From: Chloroflexota bacterium
GTDB lineage: Bacteria > Chloroflexota > Dehalococcoidia > Lucifugimonadales > UBA3495
Assembly: GCA_009840175.1 (NCBI GenBank)
Contig: VXOI01000256.1
Span: 1 to 40,396, forward strand
DNA length: 40,396 nucleotides
Direction: 5' to 3'
Of this stretch, positions 38,911-40,396 are shown one piece after another. Within the stretch, counting starts at the first letter, position 1. Each line of letters begins with the position of its first letter. Both the position numbers and the translations under genes were made by a program. Under the pieces are notes generated by a model, which saw nothing but the letters and a program-made list of their open reading frames with translations, made no database searches and was not told the origin of the DNA.

Positions 38911-39009
38911 CCGTCATTCCTGCGAAGGCAGGAATCCAGTGCGAAGCCCTCGGCAATCTTTACTCCATTCAATTGCCCCGCTGGATTCCTGCCTTCGCAG
39001 GAATGACGG
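38911..39009. repeat. Element with 29-bp perfect inverted repeats
   Basis: Arm 38911-38939 (CCGTCATTCCTGCGAAGGCA...) is the exact reverse complement of 38981-39009, with a 41-base centre. It is a clean relative of the diverged element at 20657-20756. No clear target duplication was seen. In RNA it would form a long hairpin between the convergent DinB-like and dtd genes and could act as a terminator. Confidence 0.72.
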
Positions 39010-39043
39010 GATGGTTTGGAAACTCATTCGCGCTTCGGTACTT

Positions 39044-39505
39044 CTACCGCCGTGACCGCTGGCGGTCCGCGCTGTCCAGCAGGATAGTGACCGGGCCGTC
39101 GTTCTGCGACTTGACCTGCATATAGGCTTGGAACCGGCCCGTGGCGACGGACAGCCCGGTGTCGCGAAGTAGGGCTATGGTATGCTCGTAAAGCCGCTCG
39201 GCCAGTTCGGGGGGCGCGGCGTGGGTGAAGTCGGGACGGCGGCCCCGCCGGGTGTCGGCGTAGAGGGTGAACTGACTCACCACCAGCGCTTCGGCCCCTA
39301 CGTCCAGGGCGGAGAGGTTGAAGCGGCTGGCGCCATCGGCAAAGATGCGCAGGTTGGCTATCTTGAGTACCAGATACTCAGCGTCGGCTTCCTCGTCGTC
39401 CGCTGCTACGCCCAGCAGTATCAGCAGGCCGTGCCCGATGCGGGCAAACTCCGCTCCGCCGATTTCCACAGAGGCTTGGGCGACCCGCTGAACCAACGCG
39501 CGCAT
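39044..39505 (-). CDS. dtd: D-aminoacyl-tRNA deacylase
   Basis: 153 residues. Hydrolyses D-amino acids from mischarged tRNAs. MRALVQRVAQASVEIGG, LLILLGVAADD, YLVLKIANLRIFAD, the active-site SQFTLYADTRRGRRPDFTHAAPPELAERLYE (SQFTL), and the cross-subunit motif NDGPVTILLDS (Gly-cisPro) are all present. Confidence 0.95.
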   Translation of the reverse strand: MRALVQRVAQASVEIGGAEFARIGHGLLILLGVAADDEEADAEYLVLKIANLRIFADGASRFNLSALDVGAEALVVSQFTLYADTRRGRRPDFTHAAPPELAERLYEHTIALLRDTGLSVATGRFQAYMQVKSQNDGPVTILLDSADRQRSRR

Positions 39506-39547
39506 AGGTTATGCCACTCTATTCCGGGGATTGGAAACTATGAAAAC

Positions 39548-39578
39548 CAGCCGGTGCGCCCAATTGCGCAACCGGCTG
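39548..39578 (-). terminator. Hairpin between fmdB-like gene and dtd
   Basis: CAGCCGGTGCGC (39548-39559) pairs with GCGCAACCGGCTG (39566-39578) with one bulged base. On the minus strand it is followed by GTTTTC, a short T-run. Probably ends the zinc-ribbon gene transcript. Confidence 0.5.
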
Positions 39579-39629
39579 AAATGGCACGGGCCGGACTGAG
39601 TATTCCGAGCAGGCCGAAGAAGTATAGAG

Positions 39630-39971
39630 TTAGCTGGATGCGGTGGCTCCGGCTGTGGCAGAAGCTGACTCGCTGCTGCCGGAACTTCCCGAGCTGTCGG
39701 AGCCGGAGGAAGAGTCGGCGGACTTGCTGTCGCTGCCGGACTTGGAAGTTTCGTTGCCGCTCTTGCTTGAGCCGTTTTCCACGGGGGGCTTGGGGCGCCC
39801 GTAGTCAGTGGTGTAGAAGCCGCTGCCCTTATAGATTACGGGGACGGCGTGGTAGACCCGGCGGCCTTCGCCGGAACACTGCGGGCAGGTTCCCTTGCCT
39901 GCTTCGCTGAAGCTCTGCCTCAACTCGAAATAGTTATCACATTCAACGCAACGGTAGTCGTATCGAGGCAC
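39630..39971 (-). CDS. FmdB-family zinc-ribbon protein
   Basis: 113 residues from GTG 39969-39971, with GGAG upstream. MPRYDYRCVECDNYFELRQSFSEAGKGTCPQCSGEGRRVYHAVPVIYKGSGFYTTDYG is the FmdB signature: CxxC pairs at 8/11 and 29/32. The C-terminal 45 residues are a Ser/Gly-rich low-complexity tail. Described as a putative regulator in formamide and related genes, but the cellular role is unclear. Confidence 0.92.
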   Translation of the reverse strand: MPRYDYRCVECDNYFELRQSFSEAGKGTCPQCSGEGRRVYHAVPVIYKGSGFYTTDYGRPKPPVENGSSKSGNETSKSGSDSKSADSSSGSDSSGSSGSSESASATAGATASS

Positions 39972-40004
39972 TGATCATCTCCTGGCGTTCCCTGGCTTTT
40001 CATT

Positions 40005-40030
40005 ACATGGCATCGCCACATGGCATCGCC
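40005..40030. repeat. 13-bp tandem duplication
   Basis: ACATGGCATCGCC at 40005-40017 is repeated at 40018-40030 in the region upstream of the zinc-ribbon gene. No function visible. The stretch 40031-40325 has no gene or clear signal. Confidence 0.6.
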
Positions 40031-40325
40031 GCTGCCGGTCTGCTCGTTCAGCCGGCCGGTGGCTGCGGCGCATCAAGCGGGTAGGTGGAGGGTTGGCACT
40101 CGGTCAGCGTGACTGCTAACTCACAACTGAAACAATTTATCAGTCACGGCCCATACTGTCAAACGAGTTGCCAGTGTCGAAAGCGCCGCGAGCTGGTAAA
40201 TAGCGAACTGTCTCGCCCAGGTTTTCCTGTCCGGCCCCTACACTTCTGCGGCGAGTCGTAGCGCATGCATACCTTTGTCCATCCTGAGGATTGGATGTCG
40301 TCAGCGCATCGGGGGGATATTTGCG

Positions 40326-40396
40326 CAGGGCCTTTCGATTATTCCCTCTCCCTCTGGGAGAGGGTTAGAGCCTGCCCCGCACTTGATGCGGGGGTG
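40326..40396. mobile_element. MITE-like element, copy 3, partial at right edge
   Basis: CAGGGCCTTTCGATTAT begins at 40326 followed by the palindromic repeat CCCTCTCCCTCTGGGAGAGGG, as in copies 1 and 2, but the tail differs after GTTAGAG. The far end is outside the window. Confidence 0.55.

Noticed and set aside
1-40396. tRNA, rRNA or riboswitch genes
   Set aside because: I looked at the intergenic stretches by eye and saw no cloverleaf, rRNA block or known riboswitch core. A covariance-model scan would be decisive.

Overview
The window looks like a stretch of a high-GC bacterial chromosome, most plausibly a Chloroflexota member near the SAR202/Dehalococcoidia group. This is inferred from gene content: two flavin-dependent luciferase-like monooxygenases, a PEP-mutase/isocitrate-lyase family enzyme, DinB-like and mycothiol-type isomerase folds, a haloalkane dehalogenase, many Thr/Pro/Glu-rich lipoproteins, frequent TTG/GTG starts, and many dispersed GAGGGAGAGGG-type palindromic repeats. 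No rRNA, tRNA or CRISPR was seen.

Region 1-12.4 kb, nearly all on the minus strand, is accessory. It holds a partial lipoprotein, a small three-helix membrane protein, two paralogous membrane proteins ending in an OmpR-like winged-helix domain (953-2095 and 8957-10324), an MFS exporter interrupted by an in-frame TGA, a MarR regulator fused to half an isochorismatase, a PEP-mutase-like lyase, a twice-frameshifted fibronectin-III lipoprotein, a surface-anchored ankyrin protein, an LLM oxidoreductase and a zinc-ribbon/RDD membrane protein. Three arrays of 11-bp direct repeats (820-869, 2258-2322, 8861-8899) lie in the same orientation in the leaders of minus-strand genes. The 11-bp period suits OmpR-type winged helices. 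I propose that the membrane-tethered regulators and these arrays form one envelope-signalling circuit. This is the main candidate for an undescribed system.

Region 12.5-20.6 kb has a secreted HNH nuclease with four Excalibur domains behind a good promoter, then mnmA, a two-gene DUF4258/DUF2283-like cassette, rnhB and yraN on the plus strand. Convergent to these is a larE-larC-larB nickel-pincer cofactor operon without larA.

Region 20.7-32.7 kb is catabolic and redox: an alpha/beta hydrolase lacking its serine nucleophile, a haloalkane dehalogenase with a repeat-derived insert, a ParE/antitoxin pair, an LLM monooxygenase, a maleylpyruvate-isomerase-like protein, a DAO-family oxidoreductase, a ComB-like phosphatase, a YbaY-type lipoprotein, a HEPN-like protein, an NHL beta-propeller, a PNPOx-like flavoprotein, a chlorite-dismutase-family protein and a 7Fe ferredoxin.

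Region 32.9-40.4 kb has an Lrp/AsnC regulator, miaB, nadA, a second DUF4258/DUF2283-like cassette, nadC, a DinB protein, dtd and an FmdB zinc ribbon. Two short elements (14660-14815 and 32767-32900) share 17-bp terminal inverted repeats and each is flanked by its own 10-11 bp direct repeat, the structure of a MITE. A third copy runs off the right edge.
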